64,000 bases of DNA, taken from assembly GCA_902766785.1 (NCBI GenBank), contig CACXEO010000048.1, positions 1 through 64,000 of the forward strand, read 5' to 3'. The position numbers and the translations under genes are program-made. This DNA is from Oscillospiraceae bacterium (GTDB taxonomy: Bacteria > Bacillota > Clostridia > Oscillospirales > Ruminococcaceae). The notes under the pieces were generated by a model, which saw only the letters and a program-made list of their open reading frames with translations, was not told the origin of the DNA and did not search any database. Positions within the stretch are counted from its first letter, which is position 1, and each line of letters starts with the position of its first letter. This document shows positions 23,729 through 32,852 of the stretch, one piece after another.

Positions 23729-24298
23729 TCAGGATAGCATTCCAATTTTATCAAAGGGGAAGATGCGGAAAACAGCTTTCCCTAAAATATATCGGGTATC
23801 AATCATCCCGATCATTTCACTCCGGCTGTCGGTCGAATTCTGGCGGTTATCGCCGAGTACAAAAACCTTGCCCTCCGGCACAGTCACCGGGAAAGTAATT
23901 CCCTCGCTCACTGTAGTGGGGGTTGAAATATACGGCTCCTCCAGAATCACACCGTCCACGCTGACCTCCCCGGTTTCAAAATTAATATCCACTGTCTGGT
24001 TTTCCAGCGCAATAATCCGCTTGATTATCGGCTCATTAAACTCATTGGGCTGGTTGATTACCACAATGTCCCCCTGTGCGGGGGTATAAAAAAGTGAAGT
24101 AATGACGACACGATCCTCATTGTGCAGGGTGTTTTCCATCGAACGGCCTGAAATCCCAACGATGCGAAAAATAAAAACGAAAATGAAAATCAGGGTCGTG
24201 ACAGAAATAGCAATAGACTCGACCCATTCCCAAATATCACGTTTCAGGTTATACCCCTGTCCGCCCGTCCCTGCGCCGGAAGCCAATTTTTCATCCAT
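23729..24298 (-). CDS. lepB: Signal peptidase I
   Basis: The 189-residue membrane enzyme has one N-terminal transmembrane helix (about 28-48), catalytic Ser53 in GRSMENTL and general-base Lys93 in IIKRIIALE, plus the GDNRQNSTDSR box near the C-terminus. It cleaves signal peptides on the outer face of the membrane. It lies between rplS and rbgA in the conserved operon. ATG at 24298. Confidence 0.95.
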   Translation of the reverse strand: MDEKLASGAGTGGQGYNLKRDIWEWVESIAISVTTLIFIFVFIFRIVGISGRSMENTLHNEDRVVITSLFYTPAQGDIVVINQPNEFNEPIIKRIIALENQTVDINFETGEVSVDGVILEEPYISTPTTVSEGITFPVTVPEGKVFVLGDNRQNSTDSRSEMIGMIDTRYILGKAVFRIFPFDKIGMLS

Positions 24299-24420
24299 AC
24301 AATCACCGTCCGCTGTCTTTTAAAAACCGGCTGTCAACCGCCGCTCTCTTTTCATATATATTAGTATTTTACCCTATTCCATGCATGGTTGCAAGAAGAG
24401 CCCGGAAAATTTGTATAATA

Positions 24421-24446
24421 AAAAGGGCGCCGTCCAGCGCCCTTTT
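24421..24446 (-). terminator. Intrinsic hairpin after rplS
   Basis: On the reverse strand AAAAGGGCGC pairs with GCGCCCTTTT, followed by more T. It lies directly after the rplS stop and before lepB, so it would reduce read-through and make ribosomal protein the dominant product of the operon. Confidence 0.8.
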
Positions 24447-24447
24447 T

Positions 24448-24792
24448 TTATCTGATTTTTTCTTTGACTTTTGCAGCCTTACCAACGCGGTCACGCAGAT
24501 AGTAAAGTTTTGCACGGCGCACACGACCGCTTCTGATAAGTTCAACCTTCTCAACATGAGGGGAATGAACCGGGAACACCCTCTCGATTCCCACGCCATG
24601 GGCAACACGGCGAACTGTAAAAGTCTCATTGATGCCAGCGTGTTTTTTGGCGATAATAGTGCCTTCAAACATCTGGATTCTCTCTTTTTCGCCCTCTTTG
24701 ATTTTAACCGAAACCCGTACGGTATCACCGATATTCAGTTCCGGAACCTCAGTTTTCATACTGGGCTGGCTGATTAATTTTAATGCGTCCAT
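24448..24792 (-). CDS. rplS: 50S ribosomal protein L19
   Basis: ATG at 24792 follows AGGAGG; a longer frame upstream has no site. The 114-residue protein has the L19 core: [54 protein letters not shown] and [20 protein letters not shown]. It sits at the 30S-50S interface. It is first in rplS-lepB-rbgA-rnhB, with a clear promoter and a 150-base leader. Confidence 0.97.
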   Translation of the reverse strand: MDALKLISQPSMKTEVPELNIGDTVRVSVKIKEGEKERIQMFEGTIIAKKHAGINETFTVRRVAHGVGIERVFPVHSPHVEKVELIRSGRVRRAKLYYLRDRVGKAAKVKEKIR

Positions 24793-24983
24793 TTTCTTCC
24801 TCCTGATTTTCAGACATTCATGCCCCAAAACGCAACCGTACGCCGCGTGCTGGCAGAGGACTATCCGCTTTAATGACTCGAAATGTATCTACTTATCGGG
24901 CATTAACCCCCATCATTCTGCCGGACAGAATAACGGATAATAAAATGCTAATATATGATACCACAATAAAAGACAGAATGCAA
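24793..24983 (-). promoter_or_regulatory. rplS promoter and long leader
   Basis: On the reverse strand TTGCAT (24983-24978) and TATCAT (24960-24955) are 17 bases apart, with TGG before the -10. Transcription would start near 24948, leaving about 155 untranslated bases before the ATG. An L19 autoregulatory leader is known in some Firmicutes; whether this leader folds the same way cannot be judged by eye. From 24984 to 25190 I see no gene. Confidence 0.6.
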
Positions 24984-25190
24984 GCTTTTTTATAAAAGAA
25001 AGGCAAACTCTTTTTCTGCATATTATCATAAAACCATTTCAGGGGTTACGTCTCTGGAAGACACAGCTCTGCCATTCAACCGGCCCCCGCCCATTCTTTA
25101 AGAAAAAACTGTTGAAAATCCGCACAGTTAGCCGTATAAAAAGCCAATGCAAGTATGCCGGCCTAACGGCAGGAGCCATCCTGCTTAAAG

Positions 25191-26456
25191 CTATAAGCTT
25201 AATTCTCCTTTTTCGGCCATTGACTGGGCAGCGAGCAGAACGCCGGTTTTTCCGGTCTGATAGGTAAGCCCCCCCTGCAGCCAAACAGCATAAGGTTCTT
25301 TAAGGGGGGCGTCAGCGGAAAGCTCAATAGAAGCACCGCCGGTAAAAGCACCCGCCGCCATAATAACCTTACTGTCATATCCTGGCATATCCCATGGCTC
25401 CGGCGATACAAAAGCGTCGACCGGAGATCCGCTCTGAATCCCCTGGCAGAAAGCGACCAGCTTTTGAGCATCGCCCAAGCGGAGGGCTGCAATAATATCA
25501 GTCCGCGGCTCGTTATAGCGCGGATAAACAGAAAAGCCGAGCAATTCAAACAGGCAGGTGGCAAAAACAGATGTTTTCACCGCACCCGCAACCACTCCCG
25601 GCGCCCAGAAAAGCCCCATATACATTGAGCGGCTCTGATTCAGGGTACAGCCGACTTCTTTTCCCATCCCGACACAGGTCAGACGGTAAGAGCACTGTTC
25701 TACCAAATCCTTCCGTCCCGCTATGTAGCCGCCGGTCTGGGCGATTCCTCCGCCCGGATTTTTAATGAGAGAACCTATAATAAGGTCCGCACCAACCTGG
25801 GTTGGCTCCAGCTTTTCAACAAATTCTCCATAGCAGTTATCCACCATGATAACCGCAGCCGGATTGACCTGCCGAACTGTTTCCACTAGTCTTTTTATGA
25901 CATCAACGGAAAAGGAAGGACGAAGCGAGTAACCCCGGGAACGCTGCAGGTAAACAACTTTTGCCCCTCTGACCGCCTCGGGAACAGCGTCAAAATCAAT
26001 CTCCCCGGCCGCCGTCAGCTCGACTTCTTGATACTTTACGCCGAAATCGCGGAGGGAACCGTTTCCCTCACCCCGCAGGCCGATAACCTCTTCCATAGTG
26101 TCGTAGGGCTTCCCAGTGACCGACACCATAGTATCCCCTGTCCGGAGCACGCCGAAGAGGGCAACTGAAAGGGCGTGGGTTCCCGAGACAAAGTTGTGGC
26201 GCACCAAGGCGTCCTCCGCGCCAAATACCTGGGCATAGACAGCATCCAGAACGTCACGGCCCAAATCCCCGTAGCCGTAGCCGGTGCTACCGTTGAAATG
26301 GATTTCGCTGACCCGGTTGTCCAGAAACGCCCTGAGAACCTTTTCCTCATTATAGGCACGTACTTCTTCCGCCCTCTCAAAAGGTTCTTTGCAAAGCGTT
26401 TCCGCCTTCTCCGCAAGAACCTTCAGCCGGGTGTCTATCTGAAAAAATTCTGACAT
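25191..26456 (-). CDS. Methionine gamma-lyase-like PLP enzyme (YnbB / Alum_res family)
   Basis: The 421-residue protein matches the YnbB family of fold-type-I PLP enzymes, annotated as aluminium-resistance or methionine gamma-lyase family. It has FNGSTGYGYGDLGRDVLD and RHNFVSGTHALSVALFG near the start, VDNCYGEFVE with the PLP-contacting Asp, and GSLIKNPGGGIAQTGGYIAG with the likely PLP lysine. The substrate is uncertain, probably a sulfur amino acid. It starts 12 bases after an M42 peptidase gene, so it is likely the last gene of the murD-M42-M42 transcript. Confidence 0.87.
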   Translation of the reverse strand: MSEFFQIDTRLKVLAEKAETLCKEPFERAEEVRAYNEEKVLRAFLDNRVSEIHFNGSTGYGYGDLGRDVLDAVYAQVFGAEDALVRHNFVSGTHALSVALFGVLRTGDTMVSVTGKPYDTMEEVIGLRGEGNGSLRDFGVKYQEVELTAAGEIDFDAVPEAVRGAKVVYLQRSRGYSLRPSFSVDVIKRLVETVRQVNPAAVIMVDNCYGEFVEKLEPTQVGADLIIGSLIKNPGGGIAQTGGYIAGRKDLVEQCSYRLTCVGMGKEVGCTLNQSRSMYMGLFWAPGVVAGAVKTSVFATCLFELLGFSVYPRYNEPRTDIIAALRLGDAQKLVAFCQGIQSGSPVDAFVSPEPWDMPGYDSKVIMAAGAFTGGASIELSADAPLKEPYAVWLQGGLTYQTGKTGVLLAAQSMAEKGELSL

Positions 26457-26467
26457 TTTATTTTCTC

Positions 26468-27496
26468 CTATTCGTCTTTTCCACCCGCAAAATCCCTGAC
26501 CAACAATTTTACCAGCTCAGCCATATGGAGCAGGTCGCTTTCCTTCACCACACAAACAGGCGAATGGATATACCGGCAGGGTGCAGAGACCGCCAGCGTA
26601 CGCACGCCTCCGCGGGAAACATGGATTGCGCCCGCGTCGTTTCCGCCTGCAATCATCGTCTTGGTCTGGCACGGGATCCCGTTTTCTTTTGCAAGTGAAA
26701 AAGCTTTTTGGTACAGCCCGTTATCGTAGGAGGTGGAGCGGTCCATAAAAGAAACCACCGGGCCGTTGCCCAATTTACAGACCTGCTTCTCACCGCTTAC
26801 ATCCGGCAAATCCGCAGCGGTTGTCGCTTCCAGCACAATTGCAATTTCAGGGTCGACCGTATAGCTGGCCGTCCGGGCGCCGCGCAGCCCGACTTCCTCC
26901 TGAACGACGAAGGTAAAAACAGTGTCATATTCCAACTCGCTCCGGATCAGTTCAATCATCATTGCACAGCCAATCCGGTCGTCCAGCGCCTTTCCGCGGA
27001 TCAAACCGCTTCCAAAAGGCTGATACAAGGGCTGAAACGAAACGCGGTCGCCCAGCGCAACATGGCTCAAAGCATCTTCCTTATCTTTCGCACCGATGTC
27101 AATATAGAGACTGTCCATCGGCACAGCGGTCTCCCGCTCATCGGCCGACTGCATGTGCACTGCCTTGGTGCCGATTACGCCGGTGAGCTTTCCAGGGCCG
27201 ACCAGCACCGAACGCCCCAGAACCACCCGGGCGTCAACTCCACCAACCGCTGAAAAAAGCAGCAGGCCCGCCTCGTTGACACCGGTGACAATAAAACCGA
27301 CTTCATCCATGTGGGAGGAAACCAGCAGCTTTTTTATTGCTCGTTTTTTCCCCTGTTTTGCAGCAATGATGCTTCCAAGCGAATCAATCCGCCAGTCACA
27401 AAAGCCGTCAATCCTGCTGATGATATAGTCCCGCACTGCACCCTCGTTTCCAGAAACACCGGAAAGCAGGCAGAGCTCTTCCAAAATTTTAAGCAT
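26468..27496 (-). CDS. M42 family metallopeptidase (first copy)
   Basis: ATG at 27496 follows AGGTGG; a GTG three codons earlier is less likely. The 342-residue protein has the M42 features: LVSSHMDEVGFIV with metal-binding His-Asp, ALDDRIGCAMMIEL with the bridging Asp, VQEEVGLRGA with the catalytic Glu pair, and AGGNDAGAIHVSRGG with a metal-binding region near the C-terminus. These are two-metal aminopeptidases, often large cytosolic shells that trim peptides. It overlaps the second copy by eight bases, indicating tandem duplication and coupled translation. Confidence 0.9.
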   Translation of the reverse strand: MLKILEELCLLSGVSGNEGAVRDYIISRIDGFCDWRIDSLGSIIAAKQGKKRAIKKLLVSSHMDEVGFIVTGVNEAGLLLFSAVGGVDARVVLGRSVLVGPGKLTGVIGTKAVHMQSADERETAVPMDSLYIDIGAKDKEDALSHVALGDRVSFQPLYQPFGSGLIRGKALDDRIGCAMMIELIRSELEYDTVFTFVVQEEVGLRGARTASYTVDPEIAIVLEATTAADLPDVSGEKQVCKLGNGPVVSFMDRSTSYDNGLYQKAFSLAKENGIPCQTKTMIAGGNDAGAIHVSRGGVRTLAVSAPCRYIHSPVCVVKESDLLHMAELVKLLVRDFAGGKDE

Positions 27497-28514
27497 TCTT
27501 CCCACCTGCCTTTTTCACAAATTCCGCCATCAAACGGGCAGTAGACTCCACATCCGCCGGGTCAATGGTTTCAATGGGTGTATGCATGTACCTCAGCGGG
27601 ATGGAAAGCAGCCCGCATTTTACTCCGCCGCGGGACACTGTAATGCTGTCTGCGTTGGTGGAGGTCAGGCCGCCCATTACCTCCAGCTGGTAAGGGATTT
27701 CCTTTTCTTGAGCAAGGGCTGTCAAAGCATCGCTCACGCCTTTATCTAGGGTTGGCGAGATCCCGATCATTGTTCCCCCGCCCAGCTTGCCGCATTTATG
27801 CTCCGGCGCGTCCGGCGTATGAGCAAAGCTCACGTCGACCGTTACGGCCAAATCCGGTTCCACGGTGTAAGAGGCGGTTTTCGCCCCCAGGCAGCCCAGT
27901 TCCTCCTGGCAGGTAAAAGTAGCTGCCAGCCCACAGGAAAGCGGCTCATTTTTTAACAGTTCCAGGGCGCGCAAAACCGCCGCCACCCCTGCCCGGTCAT
28001 CCAACGCTTTGGAACAGACCCGCCCGCCGAGGAGTTTGTGAAAACCGGATTTGAAAATGATCCTGTCGCCAAGCTTTACCCTTTTTCTTAGTTCCTCAGA
28101 GGTATAGCCGGTGTCAATCCACAGGTCGTCGACCTTCGGCACCTTCTTTTCTTCCTCGGCACTCAGCAGATGGGGCGGTTTGGATGCAATTACCCCTTCC
28201 ACCGGCTCTTCAGCGAGGATGACTACCTCCTGCGCAATCAACAGACGGCGATCCACGCCGCCCACTGCCCCAGCCTTTAAAAAGCCGTTGTCACCCAGCC
28301 AGGTGACAATGAGACCAATTTCATCCAGATGCGCGTCAAGCAGTACCAACGGGCTGCCCCGTTTTATGACTGCGGTGACGCTGCCCATCGGATCAACCGC
28401 GACACTTTCTGCATATTGTTTCAATTCAGCACATGCAACCTCTGCGGCGGCACTTTCCTGCCCCGCCACCCCCCGGCTTTGAGCCAGGCGCTCCAACAGT
28501 TCTATTGTTTCCAT
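27489..28514 (-). CDS. M42 family metallopeptidase (second copy)
   Basis: The 341-residue paralogue of the downstream gene has LLDAHLDEIGLIV, ALDDRAGVAAVLR, CQEELGCLGA and STNADSITVSRGGVKCGLLSIP. Similarity between the two is clear but distant, so the duplication is old or the pair was assembled from two subfamilies. Together they may form a mixed complex, as seen for some M42 enzymes; that is inference. The gene follows murD by 20 bases in the same direction. Confidence 0.9.
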   Translation of the reverse strand: METIELLERLAQSRGVAGQESAAAEVACAELKQYAESVAVDPMGSVTAVIKRGSPLVLLDAHLDEIGLIVTWLGDNGFLKAGAVGGVDRRLLIAQEVVILAEEPVEGVIASKPPHLLSAEEEKKVPKVDDLWIDTGYTSEELRKRVKLGDRIIFKSGFHKLLGGRVCSKALDDRAGVAAVLRALELLKNEPLSCGLAATFTCQEELGCLGAKTASYTVEPDLAVTVDVSFAHTPDAPEHKCGKLGGGTMIGISPTLDKGVSDALTALAQEKEIPYQLEVMGGLTSTNADSITVSRGGVKCGLLSIPLRYMHTPIETIDPADVESTARLMAEFVKKAGGKNA

Positions 28515-28534
28515 TTGCTTTTCTCCGTTATTTA

Positions 28535-29923
28535 TTAAAGTGCGTTTACAAGGTTTTTATAGTGGATTCCCCGCGCCTCAAAATTCGGGTACATGTCAAA
28601 ACTCGCGCAGGCGGGCGACAGGGTGACAATGTCCCCCTCTTTTGCAATTTTACGGGCCGTTTCCACCGCCGCCTCCATAGAGGGAACCTCTATAATTTCA
28701 AGTTCGTTCGGGTCGTAGCCCTCACAGCCTGTAACAGCCGTCTTGATTTTCAGGGCGGTCACCCCCATCAGGATCAACACCTTCGCCCGCTCAATCAAGA
28801 CCGGAGCAAGAGGCTCAAAGGGGATTTTTTTGTCATACCCGCCTGCGAGGACAATTAGCTTCTGGTCAAAGGAATTGAGCCCGGCAATTGTCCGGGTAGG
28901 ACTGGTGGCAATTGAATCGTTGTAATACTTTACACCGTCGAGCATCCGCACAAATTCAATTCGATGCTCTACCCCGCCGAAAGTTTCGGCAACCTTTACA
29001 ACAGTCTCCAATGAAACCTCGCCCGCAGTCGCGCTGATGGCGGCAAGGTAATTTTCAACGTTGTGGATTCCCGGCAGACGGATTTGATCCTTGTGCATCA
29101 CACGGGTAATTTCGCCGTTGCTCACCAGGTTGACGGTACCATCCTCTGCAAGAAAGGCGCCGTTTTGCGGAATAACTTTCCGGGAAAACCAGCTCAAAGA
29201 GCCACGGACCAGCTTTTCCATGCCGTGCGTAATGTCATTGTCGGCATTGAGCACCGTCTTGGAAAAGGCATTTTGATGAAGAATCAGGTTCTTTTTGGCG
29301 TCGATGTATTCCTCCATGTCCTTGTGGACATCCAAGTGATTGGGTGCCACGTTGGTGATTACCGCCACGTCGGGCGATTTACGCATCGAGATGAGCTGAA
29401 AGCTTGAAAGTTCCACCACCGCCGCATCGTTTTCACTGATTTCTTCGATCCGTGGAAGGAGCGCTTTTCCAATGTTTCCGCCAAGCCAGACCTTTTTCCC
29501 TTCCGCTCCCAGCAACTCGCTGATAAGGGTTGTCGTAGTTGTCTTTCCGTCCGACCCGGTGACCGCATATATTTTGCAGGGACAGAGGTCGAAGAATACC
29601 TCCATCTCAGAAGTGACTACCTTTTGAAGCTCTCTCGCCTTGGCAAGAGCTGGGGAATAGTAATACATTCCCGGCGTGCGGAAGATGACGTCCCCTTCAA
29701 AAATCCCGTCAAGGTAACCCTTTCCCAGACAGAATTTCACTCCAAGCTTTTCAAGCTCACCGTAGGTATCCCCAAGCGCGCAGGCGTCCCGCTTGTCACA
29801 CAAGGTTACGTCTATCCCTTTCTGGCGGAAAAGGCCAATCAGCTCCCTGTGGCTGACTCCCGCGCCGATGAATACCACCTTTTTGGTTTTCATCTCCGCA
29901 AAAAAGTGCTCTGTTTTTGTCAT
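28535..29923 (-). CDS. murD: UDP-N-acetylmuramoyl-L-alanine--D-glutamate ligase
   Basis: The 462-residue Mur ligase has an N-terminal UDP-binding fold (KKVVFIGAGVSHRELIGL), the ATP-binding loop TGSDGKTTTTTLISELL, ELSSFQL, TNVAPNHLDVHKD with metal ligand His, and the C-terminal domain with DSIATSPTRTIAGL and LAGGYDKKIPFE. It adds D-glutamate to UDP-MurNAc-L-Ala in the cytosol. ATG at 29923 follows GGGGG. It heads a four-gene run with two M42 peptidases and a PLP enzyme and is not in the usual dcw cluster. Confidence 0.95.
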   Translation of the reverse strand: MTKTEHFFAEMKTKKVVFIGAGVSHRELIGLFRQKGIDVTLCDKRDACALGDTYGELEKLGVKFCLGKGYLDGIFEGDVIFRTPGMYYYSPALAKARELQKVVTSEMEVFFDLCPCKIYAVTGSDGKTTTTTLISELLGAEGKKVWLGGNIGKALLPRIEEISENDAAVVELSSFQLISMRKSPDVAVITNVAPNHLDVHKDMEEYIDAKKNLILHQNAFSKTVLNADNDITHGMEKLVRGSLSWFSRKVIPQNGAFLAEDGTVNLVSNGEITRVMHKDQIRLPGIHNVENYLAAISATAGEVSLETVVKVAETFGGVEHRIEFVRMLDGVKYYNDSIATSPTRTIAGLNSFDQKLIVLAGGYDKKIPFEPLAPVLIERAKVLILMGVTALKIKTAVTGCEGYDPNELEIIEVPSMEAAVETARKIAKEGDIVTLSPACASFDMYPNFEARGIHYKNLVNAL

Positions 29924-30060
29924 GGTGAAACGCCCCCAAATATATAGTTTAAGCCAAATAAAACGATAAAACGGACCAGGCTGTCTCCGCCTGCAAGCAG
30001 AAGTCCGGAAGCCCTTACCGGATTTTCCAAAATCCAGCGCCTACTTTAGTCTATGAAACT
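29924..30060 (-). promoter_or_regulatory. Structured leader upstream of murD
   Basis: On the reverse strand there is first a hairpin with GGATTTT/AAAATCC arms (30035-30020), then a larger stem closed by CGGAC/GTCCG (30007-29972) with an inner CAGGC/GCCTG stem, followed by TTTTATCGTTTTATTT. The second looks like a terminator. It may end transcription of the radical SAM gene upstream or act as an attenuator for murD. Confidence 0.5.
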
Positions 30061-30104
30061 TATAATAACGTTAAACACCTTTACAGGTACCGGTTCAAAT
30101 TTTA

Positions 30105-31079
30105 TCACAGAATTTTCGGCAGTTCAAGCCGCCCTGCCGCCAAAGCGCAGCGGCTGCCCTGAAAGCTTTCCCTGCGGACAAACTCTTTATCGATCGCTGC
30201 GAGCACCTCCCGCTTCCGCAGAGTCCAAAGCGGGGCGATCACCCGGTCTTTCGGCCCGTCGCCTGTAATCCGTTCTACCACAGTTTCGGGAGCGAACCGT
30301 TCCAGCTGGTCGCAGACCAGCGCGGCGTATTCCTCTAACCCAGGCAGCTGATAAGGAAATTTCCCATATTCTTCCGCAAGTTTTGTCCCCTTTATAATGT
30401 GCAGCATATGAATTTTTATCCCCCAGGGAGAAAGCGCCGCCACCTGCTCCGCTGTTTCAACCATCATCTCCCAGGTTTCGCCGGGCAGCCCGTTGATCAG
30501 ATGGACACAGGCGCGGATTCCCCGCTCCCCCAGCGCGGAATACCCTTTCAGGAATTCCGCAAAGCTGTGGCAGCGGTTGATTCGTTCCGCCGTTTGGTCA
30601 TGGACAGTTTGCAGTCCAAGCTCCACCGTTAAAAAGGTGCGGCGGTTCAGTGCATCCAGCAGGTTCAGCACATCATCCGGCAGAAGGTCAGCACGGGTGG
30701 CAACACATAGCCCCTTTACACCGTCAAGCGAAAGGGCTTCCTCAAACAGGGAGCGCAGACGCGAAACAGGCGCATAAGTATTGCTATGCGCCTGAAAATA
30801 TGCCAAATATTGAGCGGACGGCCATTTGCGGGACAGGGTTCTCTTCCCGTCTTCAAACTGCTCCGCGAGCGTACCGCCTTTTCCGGCAAACTCCCCAGCA
30901 CCCCTGCTGCCGCAGTAGGTACAGCCGCCGGTTCCTTTGCTCCCATCGAGATTCGGACAGGTAAAGCCGGCATCCAGGGGGACTTTAACCACCTTGTGCC
31001 CGAAAAGCCTTTTCATTTCGTAATCGAAGGTATGGTAGCGCTTATTGTCGTACGAAAAACAAAACGGATTTTTTTCCAT
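30105..31079 (-). CDS. TIGR01212-type radical SAM protein (YtqA family)
   Basis: The protein has the unusual SAM-cluster motif CPNLDGSKGTGGCTYCG, with the first Cys twelve residues before the CxxC pair. This defines the TIGR01212/YtqA group. Later segments YFQAHSNTYAP, VATRADLLPDDVLNLL and LGLQTVHDQTAERINR match the family barrel. The reaction is not established. ATG at 31079 shares its A with the stop of the ABC ATPase gene (TGATG), so translation is coupled although the functions look unrelated. About 324 residues, normal length. Confidence 0.87.
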   Translation of the reverse strand: MEKNPFCFSYDNKRYHTFDYEMKRLFGHKVVKVPLDAGFTCPNLDGSKGTGGCTYCGSRGAGEFAGKGGTLAEQFEDGKRTLSRKWPSAQYLAYFQAHSNTYAPVSRLRSLFEEALSLDGVKGLCVATRADLLPDDVLNLLDALNRRTFLTVELGLQTVHDQTAERINRCHSFAEFLKGYSALGERGIRACVHLINGLPGETWEMMVETAEQVAALSPWGIKIHMLHIIKGTKLAEEYGKFPYQLPGLEEYAALVCDQLERFAPETVVERITGDGPKDRVIAPLWTLRKREVLAAIDKEFVRRESFQGSRCALAAGRLELPKIL

Positions 31080-31822
31080 CACAGCGTACTTCTCAAGAAT
31101 TCCGCCGTCCGCGGATATTTGGGGTGGTTAAAAATTTCATCCGGCGTTCCCGCTTCCAAAATCTTTCCACCGTCCATGAAAATAACTTTATTTGCAGCCT
31201 CTCGCGCAAAGGCCATTTCATGGGTCACCACAATCATGGTCATATGCTCCTCCGCGAGCTTTTTCATAACGGAGAGGACCTCCCCGGTCAGCTCGGGGTC
31301 GAGAGCGGAGGTAAATAAGAAAAAAAGCATGATATCGGGGTTGAGCATCAGGGCGCGGGCAATTGCCACCCGCTGCTTCTGCCCGCCGGAAAGCTGAGAC
31401 GGGTAAGCGTCAATCTTATCCAGCAAGCCGACCTTTTGCAGCATTTCCTCACACTGGGCAGAAAGCTCCTTTTTATCCGCTTTCTGTGTCAGGCGAACCG
31501 GCATTTCGAGGTTTGTCCGCACGCTGAGGTGCGGGAAAAGGTTGAACTGCTGGAAGACCATCCCCATTTTTGAGGTGATCTGCTTTATTTCCTTTTTAGC
31601 AGGGTATTTTCCATCCTTAACAAGGTACCGGTCCTCAATGGCAATACTCCCGCCCCCGACCGTTTCCAGGTTAATCAGGCAGCGGAGCATGGTGCTTTTT
31701 CCCGAGCCGGATGAACCGATCACCGCAACAACGTCGCCCTTTTCCACCGTGAAAGAAACGTCTTTCAAAACTTCAAGTTTTCCAAAAGACTTCTGCAGCC
31801 CGCTGATTTCTATAAAAGCCAT
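31079..31822 (-). CDS. Amino-acid ABC transporter ATPase with altered Walker B
   Basis: ATG at 31822 lies four bases after the permease stop, giving 247 residues. Walker [10 protein letters not shown] (36-44), Q-loop FQQFNLFPH, signature LSGGQ (144-148), SALDPE D-loop and His201 switch are all normal for polar amino-acid uptake ATPases. But the Walker B segment reads [13 protein letters not shown] where the family has MLFDEPTSALDP: residues 168-170 are Phe-Leu-Phe instead of Asp-Glu-Pro. This removes the Mg-binding Asp and the catalytic Glu, so ATP hydrolysis should be abolished. The change is nine bases at 31313-31321, with the frame kept. It may be a real mutation or a sequence error. Confidence 0.88.
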   Translation of the reverse strand: MAFIEISGLQKSFGKLEVLKDVSFTVEKGDVVAVIGSSGSGKSTMLRCLINLETVGGGSIAIEDRYLVKDGKYPAKKEIKQITSKMGMVFQQFNLFPHLSVRTNLEMPVRLTQKADKKELSAQCEEMLQKVGLLDKIDAYPSQLSGGQKQRVAIARALMLNPDIMLFFLFTSALDPELTGEVLSVMKKLAEEHMTMIVVTHEMAFAREAANKVIFMDGGKILEAGTPDEIFNHPKYPRTAEFLRSTL

Positions 31823-31826
31823 TCCG

Positions 31827-32489
31827 CTACATCTCCCGTTCAAAATTGAATTTTTTCTCAATGTATTTGAACAGCAGGGTCAAGACTGTGTTCATAACGA
31901 GATAAATAACCGCGGCTACAAAAAACGGCACAATGGTAACGTCACGGTTGACCGCGGTTTTGGCGGCATGCAGAATTTCCGGGACCGAAACGGCATAAAG
32001 AAGGGAGGTGTCTTTCACCAGCGTAACCGATTCATTCGAGAGCGCCGGCAGCGCCACCCGGAGCATCTGGGGAATAATGACCCGGAAAAAGGTCTGCGGA
32101 TGGGAAAGCCCCAACACCTGCGCCGCTTCGTACTGGCCTTTGTCGATAGCAAGGAGGCCGCCGCGGAAAATTTCGGCAAAATAGGCCGCATAGTTTAAAA
32201 CAAAGCCCACGCAGGCAGCGGTAAAACGGTCGAAAACCAGGTACTGGCCAATTCCCGGGATCAGCGGCAGGCCGAAATAGATAAAGAGCAACTGTAAAAG
32301 AAGCGGCGTTCCCCGGATAATATAAATAAACCCGCGCGCCAGCCAGGCCAGGGGTCTAAACCGGCACCGCGCCAGCATGGTGATCCCGAACCCAAACGGC
32401 AGCGAGAGAACAATGACTATGGCAAACAACGCCGTGGTGACAAGCGCCCCCTGAAGCATGGGCCCTAAAATTTGCAGGATGTAATCCAT
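31827..32489 (-). CDS. Amino-acid ABC transporter permease
   Basis: ATG at 32489 follows AGGAGG; a TTG three codons upstream is also open. The protein of about 220 residues has an HisM/GlnP-type membrane domain with about five hydrophobic helices, starting with [20 protein letters not shown]. The ATPase-contact EAA loop reads [25 protein letters not shown]. It would pair with the downstream ATPase and the upstream binding protein for polar amino-acid import. It overlaps none of its neighbours but is only four bases from the ATPase start. Confidence 0.93.
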   Translation of the reverse strand: MDYILQILGPMLQGALVTTALFAIVIVLSLPFGFGITMLARCRFRPLAWLARGFIYIIRGTPLLLQLLFIYFGLPLIPGIGQYLVFDRFTAACVGFVLNYAAYFAEIFRGGLLAIDKGQYEAAQVLGLSHPQTFFRVIIPQMLRVALPALSNESVTLVKDTSLLYAVSVPEILHAAKTAVNRDVTIVPFFVAAVIYLVMNTVLTLLFKYIEKKFNFEREM

Positions 32490-32852
32490 CCAAAACAACC
32501 TCCTATATTAGTAAATGAACTGTAAAAACAGTCTGCAAAGCTTTTTGGAAACGCCGTTTCGAACGGCCATAAAAGTGCAATACATTTCTCATGAATTACA
32601 GCAATCAATATTCCAAACAGCTTTGCTGCACCAGCTCTAAAAAATACGGCCTGGAACCGCTCCAACAATTTTCAGGTGAAATAAAGATAATAATGTGTTT
32701 TCAAATTACCGTTTTACCGTACGAAAGAAAAACCACAATATTTTTGGGCGCCGCTACAACGCCGCCCATTAAAACTGAATAACAACAAAAATAAGGCATG
32801 AACTTGTCATGCCTTATTTTATCATTTTTCGCGCCTGTTTGTCCAGCAAAAT
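32490..32852. other. Intergenic region between binding protein and permease
   Basis: I see no gene in these 363 bases. It holds the binding-protein terminator at 32788-32820 and AT-rich sequence up to the permease ribosome site, presumably with a permease promoter that I could not pin down. Confidence 0.6.
32788..32820 (-). terminator. Terminator after the substrate-binding protein gene
   Basis: AAAATAAGGCATGA (32788-32801) and TCATGCCTTATTTT (32807-32820) form a 14-bp perfect stem with T-rich ends on both strands. It would lower permease/ATPase expression relative to the binding protein. Confidence 0.8.
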
